A DNA stretch of 64,000 nucleotides, taken from Planctomycetota bacterium. Lineage in GTDB: Bacteria > Planctomycetota > UBA1135 > GCA-002686595. The notes beneath the pieces were generated by a model that saw only the letters and a list, made by a program, of their open reading frames with translations, had not been told where the DNA came from and did not search any database. Location: NCBI GenBank assembly GCA_022446815.1, contig JAKVCD010000026.1:1-64000 (forward strand). The letters run 5' to 3'. Made by a program: the position numbers and the translations under genes. This document shows positions 34,968 to 43,792 of the stretch, piece by piece. Positions within the stretch are counted from its first letter, which is position 1; every line of letters begins with the position of its first letter.

Positions 34968-36119
34968 TCAATCTAAGAGGACCTCGTGAGCGCGCGCAGC
35001 GACGTCTACGACGCCGATGAGATTCGCTCCGTCCATGAGCACAGCGCGCTCCGCGAGGTTCACTGTCGGGCAGACGTGGCGTGGGACGAGCGAGAGCGCC
35101 GTCCCCCGCGGCGGTAGCTCTCCCTGGACGCGTATAGGGAGGTGCTCCTCGTTGGGCTGGGTCGCTTCCCAGCGCGGATGTCCGAGGATGACGGCGACTG
35201 GGTCGCCAGCCTCCGCGGCGATCGCCTTCGAGCCCGCGTCGCAGGTCGCGAGGTCGCTGGTGGGATGACTCACGACTCGCGTGAGCACGGTCGCTGCGGG
35301 CAGGAGGTCGAGGTCTGGGTTCTCCTCCTCGGAGCGCTGATCGTGAAAGACGACCGTTCCAGGTGAGACGCGGTGAAGCGTCCCCTCGAGTCGAGCAAAG
35401 GGCTGATAGCTTGCTGCCTGGAGCAGGGCGGGCGTCCCGCTAGTGATGAGCTCGGGGATCACTCCGCCGGCTTCGAGCAGGCTCTCCCTTAGCTCGAGGA
35501 GCTTGTCATAGCCCGTGTGGATCGCGCGCGCTCTCGCCTCGAGATCGGCCTCATGCTGGTGACCATCGTAGAAGTGGAGGCCACGAAGGCGTGGCCCAGC
35601 GGCGGAGGCGAGCTCGTGGACTCGAGCTCTATCGGACATCGGGACGCCGGTCCTGTTCATGCCCGGGTTGAGGTCAATAAAGACGCCGAGGGTTTCAGGG
35701 ATGGAGTCTAGGAGGGAGGCGTCCTCGCAGAGCACGGAGTAGCGGACAGCCTGGTGTCGAGCAGCGATCCGTCCTAGCTGTGTGAGCGCAGGGCCGACGT
35801 GCGGGTATGCGACGAGGACGTCTCCTCCTTCGACGCCTTGGCTGCAGAGGGTCGCGCCGAGTACGTCCGCCTCACGGGTCGTCGCACACTTGAACTGTCG
35901 AACCCCCGCGACGAAGAGCTCGTGCCAGACCTCAGGAATCTTGGTCGTCTTGACATGAGGCCGCCAGCGTTCAGGGTCGCCCTGAAGGTGCTCGAGGATG
36001 CGCTTGATGTTTCCACGGACTCGATCGAGATGAACGATGAGGCAAGGGGTCAGCAGTCGCTCGAGGTCACTCTCAGCTGGCTTCCAGTGGGCTGAGTCGA
36101 GTTCGGAGATCCGAGGCAT
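34968..36119 (-). CDS. Fold-III PLP enzyme: D-threonine aldolase/D-serine dehydratase-like
   Basis: 383 residues of the DSD1/D-threonine aldolase family, predicted cytoplasmic. TPCLIVHLDRVRGNI opens the alanine-racemase-like barrel. RPHVKTTK carries the PLP lysine (Lys57). GLHFYDGHQH and ITSGTPA bind the cofactor phosphate. The C-terminal domain holds PRHVCPTVN, the His-x-Cys metal site characteristic of the family. Activity on D-threonine or D-serine-like beta-hydroxy amino acids is expected. A TACACT hexamer lies 6 nt before the ATG (36119) on the leftward strand. It is convergent with the M14-amidotransferase fusion and divergent from the prenyltransferase-repeat gene. Confidence 0.9.
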   Translation of the reverse strand: MPRISELDSAHWKPAESDLERLLTPCLIVHLDRVRGNIKRILEHLQGDPERWRPHVKTTKIPEVWHELFVAGVRQFKCATTREADVLGATLCSQGVEGGDVLVAYPHVGPALTQLGRIAARHQAVRYSVLCEDASLLDSIPETLGVFIDLNPGMNRTGVPMSDRARVHELASAAGPRLRGLHFYDGHQHEADLEARARAIHTGYDKLLELRESLLEAGGVIPELITSGTPALLQAASYQPFARLEGTLHRVSPGTVVFHDQRSEEENPDLDLLPAATVLTRVVSHPTSDLATCDAGSKAIAAEAGDPVAVILGHPRWEATQPNEEHLPIRVQGELPPRGTALSLVPRHVCPTVNLAERAVLMDGANLIGVVDVAARAHEVLLD

Positions 36120-36125
36120 GTCATG

Positions 36126-36131
36126 AGTGTA
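36126..36131 (-). promoter_or_regulatory. -10-like hexamer TACACT (minus strand), 6 nt before ATG 36119
   Basis: On the minus strand TACACT is followed by six bases and then the ATG. It lies in a 26-bp space between two divergent starts, so the divergent promoters must overlap. Confidence 0.35.
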
Positions 36132-36145
36132 GGATGGAAGCGACG

Positions 36146-38533
36146 ATGAGGCTCATGAGACATCGCATGATGCTTGCCTCGGCGCTTCTGCTCTTCTCGC
36201 AGAGCGCTGCGGCAGAGGAGCCTGTCTGGAGCGAGTGGCGCTATGCCATGCCCTTCGCTCACTCCGGCGGAGCAGCCGTCGTCGGGACAGCGCACGCGCC
36301 AGAGGAGGGCCTGCTGATGATGGGCCTCGATGGTGAGGGGCCTGACTTGACGGCCTCTCTCCCCGGCGGACTCGGCGATGAGGACCTCCGCTGGGAGCGA
36401 TTTCAGGTGAACGCCGCTCCAGACGGCTGGTTCGACACAGGACGGATCGACTTCTTGCGGGAGCTGAAGGTCTCTTCGGTGAGCGAGGCATGCGCGTACA
36501 TGTATCGGAGCGTGCGCTGTGCTCGGGACACCGAGGTCCCTGTCACTCTGGGGAGTGACGACTCGCTCAGGATCTGGCTCAACGGTGAGATCATCCACGA
36601 GTTCATCGGCGGGCGAGGTCTCAACATCGCTGAAGACGAGGTGACGCTCCCGCTGAAGGCTGGCAAGAACCACATCCTCGTCAAGGTCGTCCAGTCTGGT
36701 GGAGCCTGGGGCTTTGGCGCTCGATCGGTGGACTACCTTCACACTGGTGACCGCTTGCGCGCGCAGGGGGACATCAATGAGGCGATTGACAGAGGCGTTG
36801 ACTGGCTTATTGGCGCCCAGCTTCGTGACGGCTCTTGGCCCTTCGAGCAGCATCGCTTCCGCAATGGGCAGACTGGGCTTGTCCTGTACGCGCTGCTTAA
36901 GTCCGGGGTCAAGTCAGACCACCCAGCGATCCAGCGTGGCTTCGCCTTCCTTGAGGGGCAGATGCCACGCATGACGTACTCGGCCGGCTGTGAGCTCTTG
37001 GCGCTGGCCTCCTTGCCAGGGAGCGAGGGTGTCGAGCGGATGGAAGAGATCGTCGACTTACTCTTTGATTGGGAGCGACGGGGCTTCGGCTATCCGGAAG
37101 GTGAGGAGGACCTCTCCAACACGCAGTACGCAGCCCTCGGCTTCCTCGCTGCGGCCTCTAAGGGGATCAAGATCCCGACCAAGTCTTGGCAGCAGCTCGT
37201 CCTATACACCCTGAACTTAGCGGACGGGGAGGGCGGCTTTGGCTACAGGCCGTCCTGGGAGGCGAACGGTTCGATGACGTCGGCTGGGCTCACAGTCTTG
37301 AGCCTCTCGCTGATGCAGCTAGGCGAGAAGGGCAACCTCGCTGGCGCGAAGCGGCGCGAGGCGCGCCGCGCGATCGACGATGGCATCGAGTGGTTCGCAA
37401 AGAACTTCTCTCGTGAGCACAACCCGCACGGTGGGCAGCGCTGGCACCCGTATTACCTCTATGGAATCGAGCGGGTGTGCGCGATCGAGAAGATCGACAT
37501 GATCGGAGAGCACCCGTGGTACTGGGAGGGCGCGAGCTGGTTTGTCACAAACCAGAACCCTGATGGGACCTGGCTAAGCGGCGGAGACGTCTACTTTCAG
37601 ACGAGCTTCGCCCTCTTGTTTCTCTCTCGCGCGACACAGTCCATGACCGGGGGCTCTACGCACTCGTATGAAGACCTCTGGTGGACGAGGGACGCCGCGG
37701 CGGAGGTCCGACTGCGCGCGACAGGCGACACCCCGATGACGGTCTGGTTGGATGACTTCGGCGAAGAGTTCGTTGGCGAGCACGAAGGAGTGCGCGTCGC
37801 GAAGGTGGAGTATCTCGTCGGCGGTGAGCTTGTCGGCGTGGTCGTGGGTGATGTCAGCAGGAAGTGGGACGCGGAGAAGTACGCCATCCGACACAGCTTC
37901 CCGAAGAACGGACAGTACGAGGTGATCGCGAGGGTTCACTACGTCCCAGGACTGCACTCCGACGCTGCCGGGGTCCAGACGCAGACGGTCGACTCACCGC
38001 CGCTCGGAGTAAGCGTGGACGAGGTCGCAGAGGACTGGATGCTCGCCTCAGCTGAAGGTGACCTCCACAACTTGATGCCTGAAGAGGGCTTCGAGGTCAG
38101 CGCGACGAGCGTGAACATGAATGGGCAGGAGCCCGCCAAGGCGCTCGATCGTCACGAGTTCACCGCTTGGTTCTGTGCGGCGGATGACCTCGAGCCCACG
38201 CTGACGGTCGCGATCCCGCGCGCTGTGCGCGCTAACCGAGTCATCATCGCTCAGGCCCCGCCCAACCCGCTGAACATCGGGAAGGCGGATTACGCGCAGC
38301 GGGTGAGCTTGCGGATCAATAAGACCAGCACACGCTATGAGGTCACAGCGCCTCAAGATCGCAGGGCGCCTACAGTCATCGACCTAGGTAAAGACGTGCG
38401 CATCAAGCACATGGAGGTCTTCCTTATAGATCGAGTGAAGGGGACAGACTGGCCTGGCCGCGCAGGTGTCAACGAGCTGCAGCTCCAGTACGTCGAGAAG
38501 GATGGTTCGCTCAGAGAGCGGAGGAAGAGATGA
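36146..38533 (+). CDS. Secreted prenyltransferase/squalene-oxidase-repeat protein with discoidin-like C-terminus
   Basis: 795 residues from ATG 36146 with a signal peptide (ALLLFSQSAAA). Residues about 70-190 form a beta-sandwich. Residues about 210-510 form an alpha-alpha barrel of prenyltransferase/squalene-cyclase repeats (GVDWLIGAQLRDGSWPF, TGLVLYALL, SWFVTNQNPDGTW). The catalytic DxDD and DCTAE motifs of true cyclases are absent, so this is the planctomycete secreted relative, probably polymer-binding. Residues about 650-795 resemble a discoidin/F5-8C domain (AKALDRHEFTAWFCA). ATG 36134 is a possible alternative start. The gene overlaps the PHP hydrolase gene by 4 nt (ATGA). Confidence 0.78.
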   Translation: MRLMRHRMMLASALLLFSQSAAAEEPVWSEWRYAMPFAHSGGAAVVGTAHAPEEGLLMMGLDGEGPDLTASLPGGLGDEDLRWERFQVNAAPDGWFDTGRIDFLRELKVSSVSEACAYMYRSVRCARDTEVPVTLGSDDSLRIWLNGEIIHEFIGGRGLNIAEDEVTLPLKAGKNHILVKVVQSGGAWGFGARSVDYLHTGDRLRAQGDINEAIDRGVDWLIGAQLRDGSWPFEQHRFRNGQTGLVLYALLKSGVKSDHPAIQRGFAFLEGQMPRMTYSAGCELLALASLPGSEGVERMEEIVDLLFDWERRGFGYPEGEEDLSNTQYAALGFLAAASKGIKIPTKSWQQLVLYTLNLADGEGGFGYRPSWEANGSMTSAGLTVLSLSLMQLGEKGNLAGAKRREARRAIDDGIEWFAKNFSREHNPHGGQRWHPYYLYGIERVCAIEKIDMIGEHPWYWEGASWFVTNQNPDGTWLSGGDVYFQTSFALLFLSRATQSMTGGSTHSYEDLWWTRDAAAEVRLRATGDTPMTVWLDDFGEEFVGEHEGVRVAKVEYLVGGELVGVVVGDVSRKWDAEKYAIRHSFPKNGQYEVIARVHYVPGLHSDAAGVQTQTVDSPPLGVSVDEVAEDWMLASAEGDLHNLMPEEGFEVSATSVNMNGQEPAKALDRHEFTAWFCAADDLEPTLTVAIPRAVRANRVIIAQAPPNPLNIGKADYAQRVSLRINKTSTRYEVTAPQDRRAPTVIDLGKDVRIKHMEVFLIDRVKGTDWPGRAGVNELQLQYVEKDGSLRERRKR

Positions 38534-39765
38534 GCATGAGGTCTGCTTGGTCACTGCTGGCTCTCTTAGCGGCGGCGTCATGCAATATGCGTGAAGATGC
38601 GCCTGCGCCCAGAGAGGGGCTCACTTATCTCAAGGGAAACACGCACTCCCACACCATCTGGAGCGATGGAAACGCTCCTCCAGAGATGGTGGTCGATTGG
38701 TACGACGAGCGCGGCTACGACTTCTTGTCGCTGTCAGAGCACAACGTCGTCGCGGATCATGAGCGCTGGTTCCCGGTCAAGGATGACGGGCGCCTCAGGC
38801 CGAGCGATATCGACGCGCTCACTGAGCGATACGGGACTGAATGGGTGAAGGTTCGCCCGCGGGACGGTTTTACGGAGATGAGGCTCAAGACGCTCGGCGA
38901 GCTGAGAGAGCGTCTGCGGATTGAGCGCTCGCGCATGATGCTCATCACCTCAGAGGAGCTCACGGACGACTATGAGGGCAAGCCCGTCCACGTGAACGGG
39001 ATCAACGTTAAGGGTGTCATCCCGCCGCAGGGGGGACGGAGCGTCCTCGAGACGATCGAGAACAATATGGGCGCAGTGGCGGCGCACGGGGCGGCGAACA
39101 AGCGCGCTGTCCTCTCTCAGTTGAACCACCCGAACTTTGGCTGGGCGGTTCGCCCGGACGATCTCGCGCTCGTCAGCCAGAGCCGCTTCTTCGAGGTCTA
39201 CAACGGCCACGCAGGGACGCTCAACTATGGAGACGACACGCACTCGGGGATGGAGGCGATGTGGGACATGGCCTTGGCCTCACGCGTCATAGACCACGGG
39301 ATGGGGATGCTCTTCGGGGTCGCTGCAGACGACAGTCACGACTACCGAGAGTTCGGGATCGGCAAGCACAACCCCGGCCGTGGCTGGGTGATGGTTCAGT
39401 CGGAGGAGCGCAGCCCTGAGGGGATCATCCGCGCGATGAACCTAGGTCGTTTCTACTCCTCAACGGGCGTCTACCTGAAGGATGTGCAGTTTGACGGACA
39501 GACCATGCGTGTCTGGATCGAGAGCGAGCCTGGCGTACGCTACACGACCCGCTTCGTCGGGACGCGGCGCACACGGAAGGGCGCCATGCAGCCCTCAGAG
39601 ATCTTCCTCTCTACAGAGTCGAACCCTGCGGCCTTCACCTTCCGGGGCGACGAGCTCTATGTGCGGGCCAAGATCACGAGCGACCGTCCGCACCCCAACC
39701 CTTACAAGGCTGGCGACAAGGAGTGCGCCTGGGTGCAGCCAGTCCGCGGTCCCTCAGGGCGCTGA
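38530..39765 (+). CDS. PHP-domain (CehA/McbA-like) lipoprotein hydrolase
   Basis: 411 residues. The lipobox AAASC gives a lipoprotein. The PHP-fold motifs are present in order: KGNTHSHTIWSDG, FLSLSEHNV, LNHPNFGW and FGVAADDSHDY. These supply the His-rich di- or trinuclear metal site of CehA/McbA-like carbaryl or phosphoester hydrolases. A C-terminal beta-sandwich of about 120 residues follows. Phosphoesterase or esterase activity at the cell surface is predicted. It is coupled (ATGA overlap) to the prenyltransferase-repeat protein gene. Its stop lies 3 nt from the convergent MoeB-like gene. Confidence 0.85.
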   Translation: MSMRSAWSLLALLAAASCNMREDAPAPREGLTYLKGNTHSHTIWSDGNAPPEMVVDWYDERGYDFLSLSEHNVVADHERWFPVKDDGRLRPSDIDALTERYGTEWVKVRPRDGFTEMRLKTLGELRERLRIERSRMMLITSEELTDDYEGKPVHVNGINVKGVIPPQGGRSVLETIENNMGAVAAHGAANKRAVLSQLNHPNFGWAVRPDDLALVSQSRFFEVYNGHAGTLNYGDDTHSGMEAMWDMALASRVIDHGMGMLFGVAADDSHDYREFGIGKHNPGRGWVMVQSEERSPEGIIRAMNLGRFYSSTGVYLKDVQFDGQTMRVWIESEPGVRYTTRFVGTRRTRKGAMQPSEIFLSTESNPAAFTFRGDELYVRAKITSDRPHPNPYKAGDKECAWVQPVRGPSGR

Positions 39766-39768
39766 CCC

Positions 39769-40536
39769 TCAGGTATCACAGACCGCGCAGCCCGGGCGTC
39801 TGCTGACGCGGTGCTTGCGGAAGGTCATGGTGCGCAAGTCCATTGTTAAGAGCTCGCCGCTGAGGCTCTCGCCGACTCCAGCGATCAGCTTGATCGCCTC
39901 CATCGCAGCGAGGCAGCCGACCGTGCCCGAGACCGCGCCGAACACCGGAAACTCTCGCTTCCATGCGGGGGGTCTTTCGGGGAAGAGGCAGGCGAGGCAG
40001 GGGGTCTCGCCAGGGATGATCGTCGTGATCTGAGCTTGGAGCTCAAACATCGCGCACTCGACCATCGGCTTGGACTGGCGTACGGCCTCACGATTCATGA
40101 GGAAGCGCTCTTCGAAGAGGGGGGCGCAGTCGATGACGAGATCTGCCTCGCCGACCCATCGCGCCGCGTTCTCTTCATTGATGTTCTCCGCGACAGGCAC
40201 AATCTCGAGGCGTGGGTTGAGCTCGCGCAGCCTCCGCTCGGCGCTCTGGATGCGCGGCTTCCCGAGCTGTGCGTGAGTCATCAGGAGCTGTCGGTTGAGG
40301 TCGGAGGCCTTCACGTCTCCTGCGTGCGCGAGGATCATGCGTCCGACTCCAGCCGCGGCGAGCTCATAGGCGACGACGCTGCCAAGTCCGCCAACGCGCG
40401 AGATGAGCACGGTCGCGCCCTTGAGGCGCTCCTGCCCCTCTTCCCCGAAGTCAGGCACCCAGGTCTGCCACTCGTAGGTCGCGCGCTCTTCGTCATTGAG
40501 CGGTCGCGGCTGGATCGGGAGCTCGCTCAAGCTCAT
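39769..40536 (-). CDS. moeB: MoeB/ThiF-family E1-like adenylyltransferase
   Basis: 255 residues. ThiF-fold nucleotide-binding strand VLISRVGGLGSVVAYELAAAGVG at about 43-65, DLNRQLL (79-85) for ATP contacts, and two CxxC pairs (Cys180/183 and Cys250/253) binding zinc mark a MoeB-type enzyme that adenylates the C-terminal glycine of a ubiquitin-like sulfur carrier. No rhodanese domain is fused. GTVGCLAAMEAIK supplies the possible catalytic cysteine region. It is the last gene of the ten-gene operon and overlaps the MoaD-like gene by 4 nt, which makes that carrier its obvious substrate. Whether sulfur goes to molybdopterin or another product is open. Confidence 0.88.
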   Translation of the reverse strand: MSLSELPIQPRPLNDEERATYEWQTWVPDFGEEGQERLKGATVLISRVGGLGSVVAYELAAAGVGRMILAHAGDVKASDLNRQLLMTHAQLGKPRIQSAERRLRELNPRLEIVPVAENINEENAARWVGEADLVIDCAPLFEERFLMNREAVRQSKPMVECAMFELQAQITTIIPGETPCLACLFPERPPAWKREFPVFGAVSGTVGCLAAMEAIKLIAGVGESLSGELLTMDLRTMTFRKHRVSRRPGCAVCDT

Positions 40537-40811
40537 CCCCCTGCGATTGGGGTCGCGACGAAGAGGGACGAGCCATCTCGCGCAGGGGCAGGCTCAGCCC
40601 AGAGGATGGGCTCCTCATCGAGGAAGAGGAGGATCGTGGGCTGCAGCTCGCCGCCGTCTGTGAACAGCAGCGCGCGAGCGGCCTCTGTGGTGGAGTCGGC
40701 GAAGGCGCGCAGGGCGTCTTGGGCTGTCGCTCCTTCGTTGAGCTCTCGCGTGTGTTCACTCGCGCCGGCGGCCTGGGCGAGTTGGGCGAAGCATTGGATC
40801 GTGACCTTCAT
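40533..40811 (-). CDS. MoaD/ThiS-like ubiquitin-fold sulfur carrier
   Basis: 92 residues. It begins MKVTIQCFAQLAQAAGA, typical of MoaD, and ends in the required Gly-Gly. A beta-grasp pattern is visible between (TILLFLDEEPI, then SSLFVATPIAGG). The role is to carry thiocarboxylate sulfur, activated by the adjacent MoeB-like enzyme with which it overlaps by 4 nt. It overlaps the ModC-like ATPase gene by 4 nt upstream. Molybdopterin synthesis is the most likely use, given the molybdate-type transporter, but no MoaE is present in the window. Confidence 0.8.
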   Translation of the reverse strand: MKVTIQCFAQLAQAAGASEHTRELNEGATAQDALRAFADSTTEAARALLFTDGGELQPTILLFLDEEPILWAEPAPARDGSSLFVATPIAGG

Positions 40812-41470
40812 CGTTCGTTCTCCCGGGGGGTGGAGGTGCGGATGCTACCCGACTCGAAGCGCAGCAGCTGAGTGGCGAGCTCTTCTGCCTCGTTAGCTGA
40901 ATGAGTCACATGGAGAGCGGTGACACCCGACTCAGCGTGGATGGACTTGAGCAGCGCACACATCTCTCCGTGCATGTCTTCGTCGAGCGCGCCGAGCGGC
41001 TCGTCAAGGCAGAGGACCTTAGGCCGGAACGCCAAGGCGCGACCGAGGGCGACGCGCTGCCGCTCACCGCCAGAGAGTCCGTGGGGAGAGCGACCGAGGA
41101 GGTGCCCGACCCCTAGGAGCTCTCCGAGCTCTGCCACCCGCGCGACCACCTCGGCTTCGGGCGCGCGACGCACCCGGAGGGCGAAGCCGATCTGCTCACC
41201 GACGGTGAGCTTCGGAAAGAGCGCACCGTCTTGTGGGACGTACCCGACGCCGCGGGCAGCCGGTGAGAGCTTGGTGACATCAGCTCCGTCCAAGTGGATC
41301 TTCCCGATCAGCGGAGCGCGAAGTCCGCAGAGGAGTTCGAGCACTGTCGTCTTGCCACAGCCGGTCGGGCCCATGAGCACGGCGTAAGCGCCAGCGGGAA
41401 CCTCGAAGGAGACGTTCGAGAGATGGAAATCGCCCTGGTTGAGGGCGACTGAGTCAAAGCAGATCACCAT
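40808..41470 (-). CDS. ABC transporter ATPase, ModC/sulfate-type
   Basis: 220 residues. Walker A GPTGCGKTT, Q-loop VPQDGALFPKLTV, signature LSGGERQRVALGRAL, Walker B VLCLDEPLGALD and the switch histidine VTHSANEAEELA are all present. The C-terminal TOBE/MOP domain of full-length ModC is absent. ATG 41470, preceded by AGGAGGGG, overlaps the permease stop by 7 nt; a longer frame up to 41584 lies inside the permease gene. With the permease and the tandem binding protein it forms an oxyanion importer of the molybdate/tungstate/sulfate class. Confidence 0.87.
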   Translation of the reverse strand: MVICFDSVALNQGDFHLSNVSFEVPAGAYAVLMGPTGCGKTTVLELLCGLRAPLIGKIHLDGADVTKLSPAARGVGYVPQDGALFPKLTVGEQIGFALRVRRAPEAEVVARVAELGELLGVGHLLGRSPHGLSGGERQRVALGRALAFRPKVLCLDEPLGALDEDMHGEMCALLKSIHAESGVTALHVTHSANEAEELATQLLRFESGSIRTSTPRENER

Positions 41471-42261
41471 CCCCTCCTGACGCCGAGGGCACGCGCGGTC
41501 ACTAAGACAGTGATCGCGGCGAGGACCATGAGCAGCGAGACCGCGACGGCTGCCTCTAAGTTGCCGGTCGAGAGTTCGAGCCAAACTGTAGAGGGCAAGA
41601 CCTCGGTCTTCATGCGGGTCGCACCGCTGAAGACGAGGATGGGGCCGAACTCACCGAGAGCGCGGGCCCAAGCGAGGAGGCCGGCTGAGAGCGCGCCGCC
41701 GCCTGCCTGCGGCAGAGTGACTCGCCAGAAGGCCTGCGCGCGGCTCGCTCCGAGGGTCAGGGCGACCTGCTCGGGGCGCACTGGGAGCTGGTCAAAGGTG
41801 ACCCGCATGGTCCTGACGGCGAAGGCACAGGAGACCGCGAACTGCGCGAGGATCACGCTGGGCACGCGATAGGTCACAGGGACCTGCGACTCGATCGCCT
41901 CTCCAAGGGGGCTCTGGAAGAGGATCAAGAGCGAGAGTCCGATCACCATGGGGGGGAGGACGATCGGGATGTCGAGGACTCCATCCACGAAGCTCTTGCC
42001 TGTGAACTCGGTGCGAGAGAGCAGGTACCCGATCGGCACGGCGAACCAGACAGAGAGGAGGGCTGTGATCGTCGAGCTCGTGAGTGAGAGCTTGGCGGCG
42101 TATCGGATCTCCTCACTCTCTAGCGCGTTGAGCAGGTCTCTAGGGGTGGTGTAGGTCGCGTCTGCGACCAGCATCCCTAGGATGAGCGCGACATAGAGCC
42201 CCGCGAAGAGCGCGAGGAAGGCGAGGAATCCGCGGTCTCTCTTGTCAGCGGGTTGCCTCAC
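41464..42261 (-). CDS. ABC transporter permease, ModB/CysT-like
   Basis: 265 residues with about six membrane segments. The ABC-interacting EAA loop reads LTLGASRAQAFWRVTLPQAGGGALSAG-like at about 178-200, followed by the family motif WARALGEFGPILVF. DIPIVLPPMVIGLSLLILF is also characteristic of ModB permeases. The GTG start at 42261 overlaps the stop of the binding-protein gene (GTGA). Molybdate, tungstate or sulfate-class transport is supported by family likeness; the specific anion is unproven. Confidence 0.87.
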   Translation of the reverse strand: MRQPADKRDRGFLAFLALFAGLYVALILGMLVADATYTTPRDLLNALESEEIRYAAKLSLTSSTITALLSVWFAVPIGYLLSRTEFTGKSFVDGVLDIPIVLPPMVIGLSLLILFQSPLGEAIESQVPVTYRVPSVILAQFAVSCAFAVRTMRVTFDQLPVRPEQVALTLGASRAQAFWRVTLPQAGGGALSAGLLAWARALGEFGPILVFSGATRMKTEVLPSTVWLELSTGNLEAAVAVSLLMVLAAITVLVTARALGVRRGW

Positions 42262-43784
42262 TTAGACCCCTCTTTGTGCTCTCGCTCCCAGCCGAAGCCG
42301 AGTGCGTCGAAGCGCTCGCGCGAGCTTGCGATAGAGATCGCGTCTAGGAGCCGAGCGAGCGTGCGCTTGTGCTCAGTCGCGTGTGAGATCGCGAAGGGCT
42401 GGGTCGCCAGTGCGCCGGGTCTGTCGATCTCTACGAGGTCGACGTCCTCGAGAGCGGCAGCTGCGTTAGACCGATAGACGATGACTGCGTCTAGGGAGCC
42501 CGTGCGCATCTGATTGACGAGGAAGTCGCCGGTCGCGGAGTCGAGGATGACGTTGCCCGAGGCCTTGAGGCGCTCGCTGAGGCCGGCCTCCTCAAAGACA
42601 TTGTAAGACAGGGCGCCTAGGGCGGATTTCTCCGGGTGCCCGAGCCCGACCTCCAAGCCCGGGACGCAGAGGTCCTCTAGGCCGCGGACCCCCGAGGGGT
42701 TGCCCTTTCGAACTAAGATGACCATCCGGTTGGATGAGACCGTCGTGCCGGGCTGGAAGCGCTCACTCACGACGTCTAGGAAGGTCTGGTCGCAAGAGAA
42801 GTATGCGTCCGGTGAGGCGCCGGCGTTCATCTGAGCGACGAGGATCCCGCACCCGTTGTAGACGCGCGTGACACTCACGCCCTCGCGCTCTTCAAAGGCT
42901 CGAACGGTGTCGTCGATCGCGGCGTTCAACATCCCGCCGCTGAAGAGCAAGAGCTCAGGTCGCTCCTTCCAGAGGTCACCCTCGACGGGCTCATAGCCCA
43001 TCTCCTCGAAGAGAAGGAGACCCGCATCTCTTGCAGAGAGGAAGCGGCAGAAGCGCAGCGCGGCGGTCGGCTCTGTGGAAGATTCGAGCACGCAGATCGT
43101 GACGGACTTACTCCAGCCTTCGAACTCAGGGAGCTCAACGCCTACCAGTTCGTCGAACTGATTCACGGTGGAGTCCCACACGAGCGCCGCGTCTAGGCTC
43201 CCTAGGTTCAGGTCGTTGGCGAGGTCCATCACGGTGGGCTTGGTGACCTTGGCTGCGCGCTGAACGTCGTCCCAGTCGCCGCTGTCTGTGAGCGCAGAGC
43301 GTACGACGCGCCCGGCTGCCGCCGCCTCCGGGTTCGCGACGCCGAGCCGAATCTCTGGCCCCAAGAGGTCTGCGACTCGAGCGATCCCCCTAGGGTTCCC
43401 GCGCTGGACGCCTACGACGGGCCTCATGGTGGCGAGGGGGAAGCTCTCGCGAGCGAGCCCCTCTGCGCGCGCGAGCTCGCAGTAGCTCTCGTCGGCTGCG
43501 AGGTAGAGGTCTCCGGACTCTGCCACCTTGAGGCTGCTAAGGAGGGTGCCTGAGCCGCCATAGGTGATGTCCACGCGCACGCCGTAGCGCTCCTCATACT
43601 CGCGGGCTGCTGCCTCAACAGGTGGCTTCAGGCCCGCGGCACAGTAGAGCGTCAGGCTCCCTGCGAGCGGCTGCTCCTCGGCCTCGCCCCTCAGGGACCA
43701 GACGAGAGCGGCCAGCAGTGTGAGCGAGCCCAGGACGGTGAGCGTGACGCCGTTCGCGCGGCCGAGTCGTTTCTTGGAGAGCAT
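42258..43784 (-). CDS. Tandem ModA-like oxyanion-binding protein (two domains fused)
   Basis: 508 residues with a single N-terminal membrane anchor (about 12-31, ALVWSL). Two consecutive ModA-type lobed domains are visible: domain 1 at about 42-270 (LTLYCAAGLKPPVEAAAREY, ITYGGSGTLLSSL, DLYLAADESY, VGVQRGNPRGI) and domain 2 at about 275-500 (LLLFSGGMLNAAIDDTVRAF, RVYNGCGILVAQM, DAYFSCDQTFLD, ILVRKGNPSGV). Normal ModA proteins have one such unit. The two units differ at the signature after the first strand (CAAG against SGGM), so they may bind different ligands. It lies 8 nt after the large PQQ/LamG mosaic gene and overlaps the permease gene by 4 nt. Confidence 0.85.
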   Translation of the reverse strand: MLSKKRLGRANGVTLTVLGSLTLLAALVWSLRGEAEEQPLAGSLTLYCAAGLKPPVEAAAREYEERYGVRVDITYGGSGTLLSSLKVAESGDLYLAADESYCELARAEGLARESFPLATMRPVVGVQRGNPRGIARVADLLGPEIRLGVANPEAAAAGRVVRSALTDSGDWDDVQRAAKVTKPTVMDLANDLNLGSLDAALVWDSTVNQFDELVGVELPEFEGWSKSVTICVLESSTEPTAALRFCRFLSARDAGLLLFEEMGYEPVEGDLWKERPELLLFSGGMLNAAIDDTVRAFEEREGVSVTRVYNGCGILVAQMNAGASPDAYFSCDQTFLDVVSERFQPGTTVSSNRMVILVRKGNPSGVRGLEDLCVPGLEVGLGHPEKSALGALSYNVFEEAGLSERLKASGNVILDSATGDFLVNQMRTGSLDAVIVYRSNAAAALEDVDLVEIDRPGALATQPFAISHATEHKRTLARLLDAISIASSRERFDALGFGWEREHKEGSK

Positions 43785-43792
43785 GCTTCGCT

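Noticed and set aside
36146..38533. Functional squalene/terpene cyclase and hopanoid cluster
   Set aside because: The barrel repeats are present, but the DxDD and DCTAE catalytic motifs are missing, the protein is exported, and no isoprenoid genes are adjacent.
39769..40811. Thiamine biosynthesis reading of the ThiF/ThiS-like pair
   Set aside because: No thiG, thiC, thiE or other thiamine gene is adjacent, while a molybdate-type transporter overlaps the carrier gene. MoaD/MoeB is the better reading, though not proven.
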